64,000 bases of DNA. Source: an uncultured Porphyromonas sp. (GTDB lineage: Bacteria; Bacteroidota; Bacteroidia; Bacteroidales; Porphyromonadaceae). Location of the stretch: NCBI GenBank assembly GCA_934364985.1, contig CAKRMU010000007.1, positions 1-64,000 of the forward strand, given 5' to 3'. Below, piece by piece: positions 9,530 to 18,041 of the stretch. The notes beneath the pieces are model-generated. The model made no database searches, was not told where the DNA came from, and saw only the letters and a program-made list of their open reading frames with translations. Position 1 is the stretch's first letter. Each line of letters begins with the position of its first letter. The position numbers were made by a program, and so were the translations under genes.

Positions 9530-11959
9530 TTATGGAATATGCTCCTCTGCTGTGCGTAATAAGTCGCTAAAGACTCCCTGAGCAGTGACCGCCGCCCCTG
9601 CCCCTGCCCCACGGATGACGATGGGAAGAGAGCCATAGTTTTCGGTGTATATCTCGAAACAACTATCAGCTCCCGGTACCTGCCCAAATGTACTATCTGC
9701 CTGTAGTTTTTCCAGACCGCAGTACAGCCGTGGGGCTTCATTATCTTTTGGCATAATGAGATTGCCCACGTATCGTACCACCTCATCAGGATTGGTTTTT
9801 GTAAGCTCTGAGATGTGTCCTTCAAAGCTATCTAACTGCCCCCACATCTCGTCTATGGTAGCGTTTTGTAGCGACAGAGGCACAAGATTTTGGGCATTCA
9901 CATCATCCAAATTTGGGGCGAGATCAAGCTCTCTTGCGAGTATCAGCACTTTCCGAGCCACATCAATGCCACTTAGATCTACCCGAGGATCCGGTTCGGT
10001 AAATCCACTTGCGACAGCTTCTTTTAGCACCTCGCCAAAAGGTCTTCCCTCACTTACGGCATTGAAAATATACCCAAGTGAGCCGCTGAAAAGTCCACGA
10101 ATAGATGTGATCTTATCGCCCGAGAGATGCAACAACTTCAGATAATCAATAAGCGGTAAACCCGCCCCTACGTTGGTCTCGTAGCGATAACTCTTTCGGC
10201 TGTCTTTGAGCTGTCTTCGGAGGGCTTTATAACCCTCAATAGGTTGGACATTACTAATCTTATTTGAGCTAACGAGATCAAAACCCGACTTGATCAGGTG
10301 CGTGTATCGCTTTGGTATGGCATACGAAGAGGTGTTATCCACAAATATCAAGTTTTCAAGGTGCTTACTCTGTGCGTACTTAATGATATCTTCAACAGCA
10401 TCTTGAGTGGCATCAGCCTCCTTAATATCCTCTCTCCAGCTCTCTCTAATCCCATTTTCAGTAAATAGTAATTGTCGAGAATTGGCAACGGCAAACACGA
10501 TCAAGTCAAGCCCCTTTCGCCGCCTTATCTCTTCTCTCTGTGCCACAATCTGATCGAGAAGTGCCCCTCCCACGGTACCATGACCGACCACTGCGAGGTG
10601 AATTTTTCGATCTTTGTCAAAAAGCTCACCATGCATTACGTTAAGGGCAAGTGGCACCTGAGCCTCATCGATGAGGAGACAAAGGGTATTACCGGGAAGT
10701 GCATTATTAATCAGTTTAGGCACAATACCATGGCGGATAAGTGCACTATATGGTTTGTCAAATTGTGAGAGAGGCACACCGATAAGAGCCACGACTGCCT
10801 GCTCCTTTGTCGCCTTAAAGGGGCGGGTGATACCACGTCGTATCTCACCCTGAAACTCTGCATTCAGAGCCTCAATCGCAGTATCCGTCTGAGTAGAATC
10901 GAGAACAATGCCAATACCCCTTTCGGAGCTCCCCTGGGTCACAAGACTAACACTCACACCGGCTTGACTCAACGCTCCAAATATCCGAGCATCGATACCC
11001 GAGCGACCCATCATCTCATGACCCTCAAAAGAGATGAGGGATTTGCCTTTTTGTGTAGCCAAAGCTCGTATATTGCTTTTGTCCGAGCCTTGAAGAGACG
11101 ATGTGATGAGTGTCCCTCTCTGATGGATGCCATCCGGGCTATAACTATTCCGAATCTCAAGAGGTATGCAATTCTTGATGAGTGGGTCGATGGTGCGGTA
11201 ATGCAAGATCTCAGCACCATACTGAGCCAATTCTTTAGCCTCAGAATAAGTGAGATGGCTTATCCTTTGTGCCCCAAGGACAAGATTGGGATTAGCCGTA
11301 TAGATACCATCTAATGGGGTGTAGATATCTACCCGATCAGCTTTGAATACCCCCCCCAACCAAGTGGCAGTATAATTGCTTCCATTCCTACCGATAGTGG
11401 TACGCTTTCCCTGACAATTTCTACCTATAAAGCCGGTGACTATGGGGACAACATCGGCATCAATATGGCTAAAAAAGTGATGCGTTTGTTGCTCAGACTG
11501 CGGCAGGATCGTAGCATCGCCATATTCGCCGGAAGTAATCAGGAAGTCTCCGGCGTCAATCGCCTGAGCTTTGATACCCACCCTATTTAATTCATAAGCG
11601 AGCAAGTGGACCGTGAGGATTTCGCCATACGACAGTACCCGATCTATAGTGGCAGGCGAACTCTCTTTCAGGTAAAAGATACTATCTATTATCGTCCTTA
11701 GGTCTTGTAGCTCACGATCTAATGGCACAGTACTACCGCGAGTAATACTATCCGTAAGAGCATTCCACTCCTCTTCATAGCTATTCTGACCAGAGGCAAG
11801 GTCTATCAATTCAAGAAGCTGATCGGTACTCCGTCCTCTTGCTGATAGCACTACAAGAGGGTGTTGATCGCTATCAATACTTGCCTTTATTAGGTCTATC
11901 GTTCTCTTAATACCGCATTTGTCAGAGAGTAATTCACCCCCAAACTTCATTATTATCAT
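9530..11959 (-). CDS. Bifunctional aspartokinase / homoserine dehydrogenase
   Basis: The 809-aa fusion catalyses the first and third steps from aspartate to homoserine. Aspartokinase spans residues ~1-290 (KFGGE at the start, TTIGRNGSNYTATWLGG, DGIYTANPNLV), ACT regulatory domains ~300-450, and homoserine dehydrogenase ~455-809 (VVGHGTVGGALL Rossmann loop, ETNVGAGLPLID, GFTEPDPRVDLSGIDVARK). The usual KFGGTS/KFGGSS at the N-terminus reads KFGGEL, an oddity that may alter aspartate binding. The start overlaps the end of metX by 26 bp. As last gene of metY-metX-AK/HSD behind a methionine-type attenuator it should act as the methionine-controlled isoenzyme (MetL-like in role), though ThrA-like by domain order. 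Confidence 0.93.
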   Translation of the reverse strand: MIIMKFGGELLSDKCGIKRTIDLIKASIDSDQHPLVVLSARGRSTDQLLELIDLASGQNSYEEEWNALTDSITRGSTVPLDRELQDLRTIIDSIFYLKESSPATIDRVLSYGEILTVHLLAYELNRVGIKAQAIDAGDFLITSGEYGDATILPQSEQQTHHFFSHIDADVVPIVTGFIGRNCQGKRTTIGRNGSNYTATWLGGVFKADRVDIYTPLDGIYTANPNLVLGAQRISHLTYSEAKELAQYGAEILHYRTIDPLIKNCIPLEIRNSYSPDGIHQRGTLITSSLQGSDKSNIRALATQKGKSLISFEGHEMMGRSGIDARIFGALSQAGVSVSLVTQGSSERGIGIVLDSTQTDTAIEALNAEFQGEIRRGITRPFKATKEQAVVALIGVPLSQFDKPYSALIRHGIVPKLINNALPGNTLCLLIDEAQVPLALNVMHGELFDKDRKIHLAVVGHGTVGGALLDQIVAQREEIRRRKGLDLIVFAVANSRQLLFTENGIRESWREDIKEADATQDAVEDIIKYAQSKHLENLIFVDNTSSYAIPKRYTHLIKSGFDLVSSNKISNVQPIEGYKALRRQLKDSRKSYRYETNVGAGLPLIDYLKLLHLSGDKITSIRGLFSGSLGYIFNAVSEGRPFGEVLKEAVASGFTEPDPRVDLSGIDVARKVLILARELDLAPNLDDVNAQNLVPLSLQNATIDEMWGQLDSFEGHISELTKTNPDEVVRYVGNLIMPKDNEAPRLYCGLEKLQADSTFGQVPGADSCFEIYTENYGSLPIVIRGAGAGAAVTAQGVFSDLLRTAEEHIP

Positions 11960-12893
11960 ACTCCGAGTAGTCGCTTAATATGTCATTAATAATATCGGAT
12001 AGCTGGTCATATGCCATTAAGAATGCGTCATGTCCATGCTCCGAATGTATGGTATAGAGCGAAGCCCCGATGGCATTCGCTGTCTCTTTAGCCAAATAAT
12101 GAGGGAAAAGAAGATCTGAATCAATGCTGACGATGTGGGCTTTTTCTCGAAGCGGAAACAACTCTTCGGGTTTATCAGCTACCGCTATTGTACTTGTAAG
12201 ATAGGTCATTACCTTATAGGCGTGTAACTGAAAACGCTCCGATAATACCTGTCCATGGTAATTGAGCCAATCCACAATCTTAGGTGTTCCATCCGACAAT
12301 CGCTCTCCTCTAAAGCGGTGATCCAGAGACTGCGGTGTACGGTAACAGAGCATCCCATGTACCCTCGCATTTTTGAGTGGGTTGGGACTCTCAAGGAGTA
12401 TCTTTTGGACTTCCGTCTGGGCAAGTAGCCAATCATTCGCTTTGTAGTGCGTAGCTATGGGGATAAGGTAACGGCATCTATCGGGGATAAGTGTGCCTAT
12501 TTGCCAGACCAAAGCTCCACCTAAGCTTGCACCGATAACAATATCCAGTTTATGGATAGATAGGGTATTCAGCCCCTCAATAAATAGCCTTGCTACGTCC
12601 TTGAGGTCGAAAGTATTGAAAGCGTAATCTGCATTTTCGTTATAGCAGTTACCTGGGATATTGAAAGCAAGAATCGTATATTTTCGTGTGTCTATAGCTT
12701 TATTTTCACCTATCAGATCTGCCCACCAGCCGTTAGGGCCTGCCACTGATGAGTTGCCTGTCAGTGCGTGACAAACCAGTACTATGGGGGCATTCCCGAG
12801 GGGCTGACCTGCCACTTCGTAACTGAGCTTTACGTCAGTAAGCGTTTCCTTTTTATGGGTAACGAAATGCGAAATATTGAGGTATGACATCAT
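11934..12893 (-). CDS. metX: Homoserine O-acetyltransferase (MetX-like)
   Basis: MetX acetylates homoserine with acetyl-CoA, giving the substrate of MetY. The 319-aa alpha/beta-hydrolase shows the nucleophile elbow GASLGGALVWQ, the oxyanion stretch LVCHALTGNSS, and the C-terminal catalytic His in SEHGHDAFL. It is shorter than typical MetX (~350-380 aa), mainly in the lid region, but the catalytic set is present. The start overlaps the metY stop by 4 bp, and its end overlaps the AK/HSD start, indicating translational coupling. Acetyl versus succinyl specificity cannot be proven here; the partner MetY makes acetyl likely. Confidence 0.92.
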   Translation of the reverse strand: MMSYLNISHFVTHKKETLTDVKLSYEVAGQPLGNAPIVLVCHALTGNSSVAGPNGWWADLIGENKAIDTRKYTILAFNIPGNCYNENADYAFNTFDLKDVARLFIEGLNTLSIHKLDIVIGASLGGALVWQIGTLIPDRCRYLIPIATHYKANDWLLAQTEVQKILLESPNPLKNARVHGMLCYRTPQSLDHRFRGERLSDGTPKIVDWLNYHGQVLSERFQLHAYKVMTYLTSTIAVADKPEELFPLREKAHIVSIDSDLLFPHYLAKETANAIGASLYTIHSEHGHDAFLMAYDQLSDIINDILSDYSEYDNNEVWG

Positions 12894-14179
12894 GCTTCTT
12901 GTGCCTTTTGGAGAGCTTTATTTAGGTCATTGGTGATGTCTTCTACCGCCTCTAAGCCTACTGAGAGACGGATAAGGTCGTCGCTTACTCCGATACTATT
13001 TCGTTCGTCTTTTGATAATTGGGCATGTGTAGTACTTGCAGGATGGATAAGGATAGTCTTGGAGTCACCGATATTGGCTACCAGCTTTATGAGTTCGGTC
13101 CGTTCGGCTAAACGCTTTGCCACTTCATACCCTCCTTTAGGTGCGAAAGTAAGGAGTACGCCACCACCATTTGGGAGCTCCTCGTTAGCCAGAGCCTGAC
13201 TTTCGTGGGTCCTTAGCTTAGGATACCTTACCCATTTTACCAAAGGATGGTCTTCCAACCACGTAGCAACGGCTAAGGCACTATCAGATGCACGCTTTAC
13301 TCTTAGGGGAAGTGTCTCCAATCCTTTTATCATCTGCAGGGCATTGTAAGGGCTGATACAGGTGCCAATATCTCGAAGGCCCACTGCACGTATCCACGTA
13401 ATAAGGGCGGCTGCACCAAAGGCTTTGCTAAAAGTGAGACCGTGATACGATGGGGAAGGCTCTGAGAGATCGGGGAATCGCCCATTGCCCCAGTCGTAAT
13501 GACCACTATCGATAACAGCTCCGCCGAGTGTCGTGCCATTGCCTGCCACGAGTTTTGTAAGAGACAAGAATTCAACATCGGCACCAGCTGTAAGTGGTCG
13601 GAATAAACCTATTGTGCAAGTGTTGTCTACGAAAAGTGGCAGACCACATTCGTGTGCTACCGAACTAAGGGCTGGTACATCTACGAGATTAAGTCTGGGA
13701 TTTCCTAAGACCTCTGCTAAGACCAATTTTGTTTCGGGCTTAACAGCCCTCCTTACGGCATCTAAATCATTGACATCTACGAAAGTAGAAGTTATTCCAT
13801 AGCGGGGCAAAGTAGTGGCAAGTAGATTAAATGTCCCACCATATAAGCTCTCACTGGCTACGATGTGATCTCCACACTTCAAGAGAGAGAGAAGAGTCGT
13901 CGCAATGGAGGCTTGCCCACACGAGGTAGCGACACATGCCACTCCGCCCTCCACGGCAGATAGTCTTTTCTCCAAAATATCTGTGGTAGGATTATTAAGG
14001 CGGGTGTATATCATTCCCCCCTCCTTTAGGGCATAAACATTTGCTGCGTACTGACTATCGCGGTAGACATACGCTGTATTGTCGTAGAGGGGTACCGCTA
14101 CTGCTCCATGCTCGTTTGCACTTGGGTCATACCCTGCATGCAGGGCTAAGGTCTCGAATGAATCGGTTTGCTTACTCAT
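12890..14179 (-). CDS. metY: O-acetylhomoserine sulfhydrylase (PLP enzyme)
   Basis: This enzyme makes homocysteine from O-acetylhomoserine and sulfide. The 429-aa product is a Cys/Met-metabolism PLP enzyme: MetY-like N-terminus (FETLALHAGYDPSANEHGAVAVPLYDNTAY), GGVACVATSCGQASIA for phosphate binding, and the Schiff-base Lys in EFLSLTKLVAGNGTTLGG near residue 210. The C-terminal half has HPASTTHAQL, typical of sulfhydrylases that accept sulfide directly. It is first gene of the metY-metX-AK/HSD operon and lies 38 bp after the attenuator T-run. Confidence 0.95.
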   Translation of the reverse strand: MSKQTDSFETLALHAGYDPSANEHGAVAVPLYDNTAYVYRDSQYAANVYALKEGGMIYTRLNNPTTDILEKRLSAVEGGVACVATSCGQASIATTLLSLLKCGDHIVASESLYGGTFNLLATTLPRYGITSTFVDVNDLDAVRRAVKPETKLVLAEVLGNPRLNLVDVPALSSVAHECGLPLFVDNTCTIGLFRPLTAGADVEFLSLTKLVAGNGTTLGGAVIDSGHYDWGNGRFPDLSEPSPSYHGLTFSKAFGAAALITWIRAVGLRDIGTCISPYNALQMIKGLETLPLRVKRASDSALAVATWLEDHPLVKWVRYPKLRTHESQALANEELPNGGGVLLTFAPKGGYEVAKRLAERTELIKLVANIGDSKTILIHPASTTHAQLSKDERNSIGVSDDLIRLSVGLEAVEDITNDLNKALQKAQEA

Positions 14180-14220
14180 AATTATTCCTATTTTTAGTTG
14201 TTTGATATTATATTCTGAAA

Positions 14221-14259
14221 ATAAAAAAGCTACTGATACGACCTCGTCGTACCAGTAGC
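14221..14259 (-). terminator. Attenuator terminator upstream of metY
   Basis: On the minus strand a 14-bp stem (5' arm 14259-14246, GCTACTGGTACGAC; 3' arm 14242-14229, one G-U pair) with a GAG loop runs into TTTTTTAT. It lies between a Met-rich leader ORF and metY, and no other gene ends just before it, so it most likely ends transcription before metY. Confidence 0.9.
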
Positions 14260-14319
14260 CTTGTCTATTAGTATAGTATTTCGCTAAATCATTGGAATGG
14301 ACTTAAGAGGTACGACAAA
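14243..14319 (-). promoter_or_regulatory. Candidate antiterminator of the met attenuator
   Basis: Bases 14319-14309 (minus strand TTTGTCGTACC, leader codons 14-18) can pair with 14253-14243 (GGTACGACGAG), giving 11 bp: eight Watson-Crick pairs in a row, then U-G, U-A and U-G. This pairing uses eight bases of the terminator 5' arm plus its loop, so the two structures exclude each other. The pairing region begins 8 nt after the last of the Met codons, as expected if a ribosome stalled in that tract leaves it free. Confidence 0.75.
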
Positions 14320-14363
14320 TCTGCGGACATCATCATAGACATTCGCATCATCATCCCCATCAT
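14289..14363 (-). CDS. Met-rich leader peptide of the metY operon
   Basis: The minus-strand ORF encodes 24 residues and starts MMGMMMRMSMMM: nine of twelve codons are ATG. AGGAG lies 7 nt before the ATG at 14363. The frame is also open upstream with ATGs at 14384 and 14420, so the peptide could be up to 43 residues; every version ends with the same Met tract. The tract precedes the antiterminator and terminator, the arrangement of ribosome-mediated attenuators such as his or trp. Low methionyl-tRNA would stall ribosomes and permit read-through into metY-metX-AK/HSD. It is too short to be listed by ordinary gene finders. Confidence 0.8.
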   Translation of the reverse strand: MMGMMMRMSMMMSADLSYLLSPFQ

Positions 14364-14437
14364 TTGTACACTCCTATGAAGCATATTATCGTTTACTATT
14401 AACAATACCACGAAAGGCATTCCGCCTTATTCGATGG

Positions 14438-14467
14438 CAAAGGTAACAAATATTTCTAAATTACAAA
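14438..14467 (-). promoter_or_regulatory. Promoter of the met operon leader
   Basis: On the minus strand TTTG (14467-14464), an 18-bp spacer and TACCTTTG (14445-14438) match the Bacteroidota sigma-factor consensus. Transcription would begin near 14431, about 11 nt before the longest leader ATG and 68 nt before the Met-tract ATG. Confidence 0.75.
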
Positions 14468-14582
14468 ATATTTGTAGCGTAATATTTCCATTCTCCTTAC
14501 AATATGTATTATTACGAATTCCTCACCCCAATGGATCGCTTGCTCCCTATTCATTAGATACAATGTCGCTATCAGGAAAAAT

Positions 14583-14666
14583 GGATACCTATTATTCGCC
14601 AAAACAAATACCTGGTATTCGTCCGGGCGAATTCCAGGTATAAGGAAAAGCTTATTACGGGTATCC
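14583..14666. repeat. 84-bp modular palindromic element, copy B
   Basis: Cores GGATACCTATTATTC, AAATACCTGGTATTC, GAATTCCAGGTATAA, TTATTACGGGTATCC at exact 23-bp spacing; spacers GCCAAAAC, GTCCGGGC, GGAAAAGC. Cores 2 and 3 are near inverse copies, and the ends GGATACC/GGTATCC are inverted. It lies 23 bp past the 3' end of the MsbA-like gene, before the met operon promoter. Confidence 0.9.
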
Positions 14667-14689
14667 ACTAAATGAGATACCGAATTATG

Positions 14690-16540
14690 TCAAAAGGATT
14701 GTAGGGCAACGAGCTGGGCATACTTCCCTCTTAGTGCCATCAATTCATCGTGCGTACCCATCTCTGATATCTCACCTTTGTCCAAAACGACTATCTTATC
14801 GGATCCGGTAATAGTGGACAATCTGTGGGCGATGACAATCGTTGTACGACCTACCATAAGTCGCTCCAGAGCCTCCTGTACTTGTCGCTCTGAGGCAGTG
14901 TCAAGTGCCGATGTAGCTTCGTCAAGTATCAATATTTCCGGATCCTTAAGTATGGCACGAGCGATACTCAAGCGCTGTCTTTGTCCACCACTTAGTTTGC
15001 CACCTCGGTCCCCGATGTTGGTATCGTATCCCTCGGGTAGAGCCTCTATAAACTCATGGGCATTGGCGATCTTTGCTGCCCGAATAACGGCTTCACGTGG
15101 CACGTCATTGACCCCAAAAGCAATGTTATTATGGACTGTCTCATTAAAAAGGATCGCCTCTTGATTGACATTTCCCATCAGCTTTCGCAAGTCCAGCATC
15201 CGCACTTCACGAATGTCTATTCCGTCAATAATGATGCGTCCTCTATCCACATCGTGAAAGCGAGGTATTAAATCCACCAACGTGCTTTTGCCAGAACCAC
15301 TTGCCCCAACAATCGCTACGGTTTCGCCTTTACGTATCTTGAGATTGATATTTCTAAGCACCCATTCCTCATCATAACGGAAGGAGACATTTCGAAACTC
15401 AATAGCCTCTGCAAAGTGTATAGCCTTTGGGGAAGCAGGATCTTTGATATCATTCTTAGCCAATAGAAGCATATCCACACGCTCAAGGCTGGCAAAACCT
15501 CGCTGGATAGCATAACTACTTTTAGACAATTCCTTAGCAGGATTGATGATGCTATAAAAAATTACCAAATAGTAAATAAAGGTACTGGCATCCAGCCCTC
15601 CTGTATTCTCCAATATCAGAGACCCTCCATACCACAGCACGATAGCAATAGTTGCCGTCCCTAAAAATTCGCTCATCGGGTGAGCCATTTGCTGTCTTCT
15701 CGACACTTTCATAGAGGTTTGTCTATACGCTTCGTTGTATTTTCTAAAGCGGTCATCCATACTATCCTCAGCGTGAAAAGCCTTGATAATCCTAAGTCCG
15801 CCAAGGGTCTCCTCAATGATACTAATAAGAGCTCCCCATTGCTCTTGAGCCAAAAGCGAAGTACGCTTTAGCCTCTTTCCCACTTGCCCCATAATGTACC
15901 CGGCTACAGGCAAAAGGATAAAGACGAAAAGCGTTAACTCCGGACTAATCGCCACCATAGCCACAAGTGAAATAAGGATCATTAGGGGATTTTTGATCAA
16001 CGACTCTAAGGAACTAATGATGGAGGTTTCCACGTTATTCACATCGCCCGTGATGCGAGCGATGATGTCGCCTTTCCGCTCATTGCTAAAGAAGCCGAGG
16101 GGAAGCTGTAAGATCTTATTATTAATCTGGTTTCTGATATCACGCACTACGCCCGTCTGTACCGGTATCATACAGTAAAATCCCATATACTGCGAAGCGA
16201 CCTTTAATAGGGTAATAGCCACCAAGTATATGCCCAAGATCACCAACGTTGCGGAGCCACCATAATCGGCGATAAGCTGGGATACGTAAAAAAAGAAGTT
16301 ACTCTTAACCGTCGTGGCTAATCTATTTAGCCCTCCACCACTCCAGAAATCAATCTGCTCCCAAGGGATAAAATGGTATACTGTAGTATCCAATTTGAAT
16401 AGGATATTAAGGATAGGTATGATGAGTGAGAACGCCAATAGATTAAAGAGTGGAGTCAATATATTAAAGAAGATATTGCCCACTACGTACCACTTATATG
16501 GTGGTATAAAGCGTCTCAGTGTCTGAAAAAGCTCCTTCAT
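14690..16540 (-). CDS. MsbA-like ABC exporter (fused membrane and ATPase domains)
   Basis: The 616-aa protein is a half-transporter that works as a homodimer in the inner membrane. Six transmembrane helices occupy residues ~15-330, and the nucleotide-binding domain ~365-610 has Walker A GASGSGKST, signature LSGGQRQRLSIARA, Walker B ILILDEATSALD and the H-loop IVIAHRLST. This layout fits lipid A flippase MsbA or a multidrug exporter of the same family; the substrate cannot be read from sequence. Its promoter lies 29 bp upstream and overlaps an inverted repeat. The neighbouring genes belong to other functions. Confidence 0.9.
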   Translation of the reverse strand: MKELFQTLRRFIPPYKWYVVGNIFFNILTPLFNLLAFSLIIPILNILFKLDTTVYHFIPWEQIDFWSGGGLNRLATTVKSNFFFYVSQLIADYGGSATLVILGIYLVAITLLKVASQYMGFYCMIPVQTGVVRDIRNQINNKILQLPLGFFSNERKGDIIARITGDVNNVETSIISSLESLIKNPLMILISLVAMVAISPELTLFVFILLPVAGYIMGQVGKRLKRTSLLAQEQWGALISIIEETLGGLRIIKAFHAEDSMDDRFRKYNEAYRQTSMKVSRRQQMAHPMSEFLGTATIAIVLWYGGSLILENTGGLDASTFIYYLVIFYSIINPAKELSKSSYAIQRGFASLERVDMLLLAKNDIKDPASPKAIHFAEAIEFRNVSFRYDEEWVLRNINLKIRKGETVAIVGASGSGKSTLVDLIPRFHDVDRGRIIIDGIDIREVRMLDLRKLMGNVNQEAILFNETVHNNIAFGVNDVPREAVIRAAKIANAHEFIEALPEGYDTNIGDRGGKLSGGQRQRLSIARAILKDPEILILDEATSALDTASERQVQEALERLMVGRTTIVIAHRLSTITGSDKIVVLDKGEISEMGTHDELMALRGKYAQLVALQSF

Positions 16541-16556
16541 TAACTGCGTTATTTAT

Positions 16557-16576
16557 TTTGCACAAGTGCAAATATA
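16557..16576 (-). promoter_or_regulatory. Promoter with overlapping inverted repeat before the ABC exporter
   Basis: On the minus strand TATATTTG (16576-16569) is a full -7 box 29 bp before the start codon. A perfect 7-bp inverted repeat, TTTGCAC-AA-GTGCAAA (16557-16572), covers the end of this box and the expected start of transcription, a position suited to a repressor operator. No regulator is assigned. Confidence 0.5.
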
Positions 16577-16622
16577 CTCATTCTCAGCCATACTATTTAG
16601 GCGAAGGTCCATGGGTGCTACC

Positions 16623-17627
16623 TTACTTCTTAAAGAGATATAGGTAGTCGCCGTACCCCTCTTTCTCCATATCTTCGTAGGGTATAAAGCGAATCGCCGC
16701 ACTATTGATGCAATACCGCAGTCCGCCCTTATCTTTAGGACCATCATTAAATACGTGTCCAAGGTGGCTATTGGCGGAGGCACTCCTTACCTCACGTCGC
16801 ACATACCCAAGGCGGTGATCATCTTTCTCCTTCACGGATGACTTCTGAATTGGTTTTGTAAATGCGGGCCAACCACACCCTGAATCGTACTTGTCGAGTG
16901 ACGTAAATAGAGGTTCGCCCGATACGATATCCACATAAATACCTTTTTCAAAATGCTGATCATAGGTATTACTAAAGGGGGCTTCAGTTGCCTCATTCTG
17001 TGTCACGTCATATTGAAGTGGCGTAAGCCGCGACCGCAATTGTTGAGCACTCTCCCCGAGACGCTTTTTCTCTGAGGCACGCAAACGATTGTCTCTCTCA
17101 ATGCTTTCTTTTGAGGCATAAGCCTTTTTAGCCCTAGCAAATAGCTCAATAGGCACGTGACAATAGCCCCCTGGGGTATTCTCTAAATAGTCTTGGTGAT
17201 AAGCTTCTGCGGGGTAGAAATTACTGAGTGGTTGCACCTCGATAAGAAGCGACTTTGAATACTTGCTCTGAAGCTTTGCCATAGCTCGCATGATGATGGC
17301 ACGATCTGCAGGATCTGAATAATAGACACCTGTGCGGTACTGAGTGCCTCTATCATTCCCTTGCTGATTGAGTGATGTAGGATTGATGATTAAGAAATAC
17401 TGCTCTAAGATATGGGTTAGTGAAGTAATCGAGGGATCATAAGTAACTTTAACAGTCTCTGCCGCTCCGGTCTTCCCTGTACATACTTGCTCATAGGATG
17501 GCTTAGTAATCAGGCTATTAGCATAGCCCACTTCAGTCTCCACAACACCGGGGATAAACTTTACGTATTGCTCCACACCCCAAAAACATCCTCCCGCTAA
17601 ATAAATTACAAGTAACGCCTCTTTCAT
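16623..17627 (-). CDS. msrAB: Peptide methionine sulfoxide reductase MsrA-MsrB fusion
   Basis: The protein repairs both S- and R-methionine sulfoxide. MsrA comes first with the catalytic GCFWG near residues 12-16 and [14 protein letters not shown]; MsrB follows from ~residue 200 with [19 protein letters not shown] and the catalytic Cys in [11 protein letters not shown]. The start at 17627 (MKEALLV) is preferred over an upstream in-frame ATG at 17693, because a -7 box lies between them. A hydrophobic stretch precedes GCFWG, but no clear signal peptide is visible. Fusion in this order is common in bacteria. Confidence 0.93.
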   Translation of the reverse strand: MKEALLVIYLAGGCFWGVEQYVKFIPGVVETEVGYANSLITKPSYEQVCTGKTGAAETVKVTYDPSITSLTHILEQYFLIINPTSLNQQGNDRGTQYRTGVYYSDPADRAIIMRAMAKLQSKYSKSLLIEVQPLSNFYPAEAYHQDYLENTPGGYCHVPIELFARAKKAYASKESIERDNRLRASEKKRLGESAQQLRSRLTPLQYDVTQNEATEAPFSNTYDQHFEKGIYVDIVSGEPLFTSLDKYDSGCGWPAFTKPIQKSSVKEKDDHRLGYVRREVRSASANSHLGHVFNDGPKDKGGLRYCINSAAIRFIPYEDMEKEGYGDYLYLFKK

Positions 17628-17670
17628 ATTAAAGCTTTTATTTGATAAATGATTTAATACTCTCTTACTA

Positions 17671-17678
17671 CAAATATA
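17671..17678 (-). promoter_or_regulatory. -7 box of msrAB
   Basis: Minus-strand TATATTTG matches the consensus exactly, 43 bp upstream of the ATG at 17627. It sits inside the longest possible ORF and thereby favours the shorter start. Confidence 0.55.
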
Positions 17679-17858
17679 ATGATTAATATTCAAATGAATC
17701 TATATCGTGACTCGCCTAAAAATCCCCCTACAGCATCTTTAACAAAAAAACCATTTGTGCTACATGATAACGTAATATATTAATCCTCAACGTTTCGTAG
17801 CTTGTTAATTTATTTAACCGAAATAGCCCCCCTACAACGATCTGAAATATCCAAAAGA

Positions 17859-17942
17859 GGATACCCATAATACGCTCAAGCGAATACCCTATATTCGTCG
17901 TAACGAATTCAGGGTATTTGTCTCGGCGAATATCAGGTATCC
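17859..17942. repeat. 84-bp modular palindromic element, copy C
   Basis: Cores GGATACCCATAATAC, GAATACCCTATATTC, GAATTCAGGGTATTT, GAATATCAGGTATCC; spacers GCTCAAGC, GTCGTAAC, GTCTCGGC. Cores 2 and 3 are imperfect inverse copies (12 of 15). It lies 99 bp beyond the 3' end of the DUF4296-type gene. Apart from this copy and the msrAB promoter, the 414-bp gap 17628-18041 shows nothing recognisable. Confidence 0.9.
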
Positions 17943-18041
17943 GCCAATAAGGGTAGCCAATCAATGGATATTGGAAGTGAAGGGGGCATAAACAACTGTC
18001 AAATACCATGTCCCCTAAATATGCTTATGAGAGAAATGATA

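Noticed and set aside
9645-10145. 166-codon plus-strand ORF opposite the AK/HSD gene
   Set aside because: It is antisense to well-conserved homoserine dehydrogenase sequence, is rich in Ser/Arg as expected of a shadow frame, and has no promoter.
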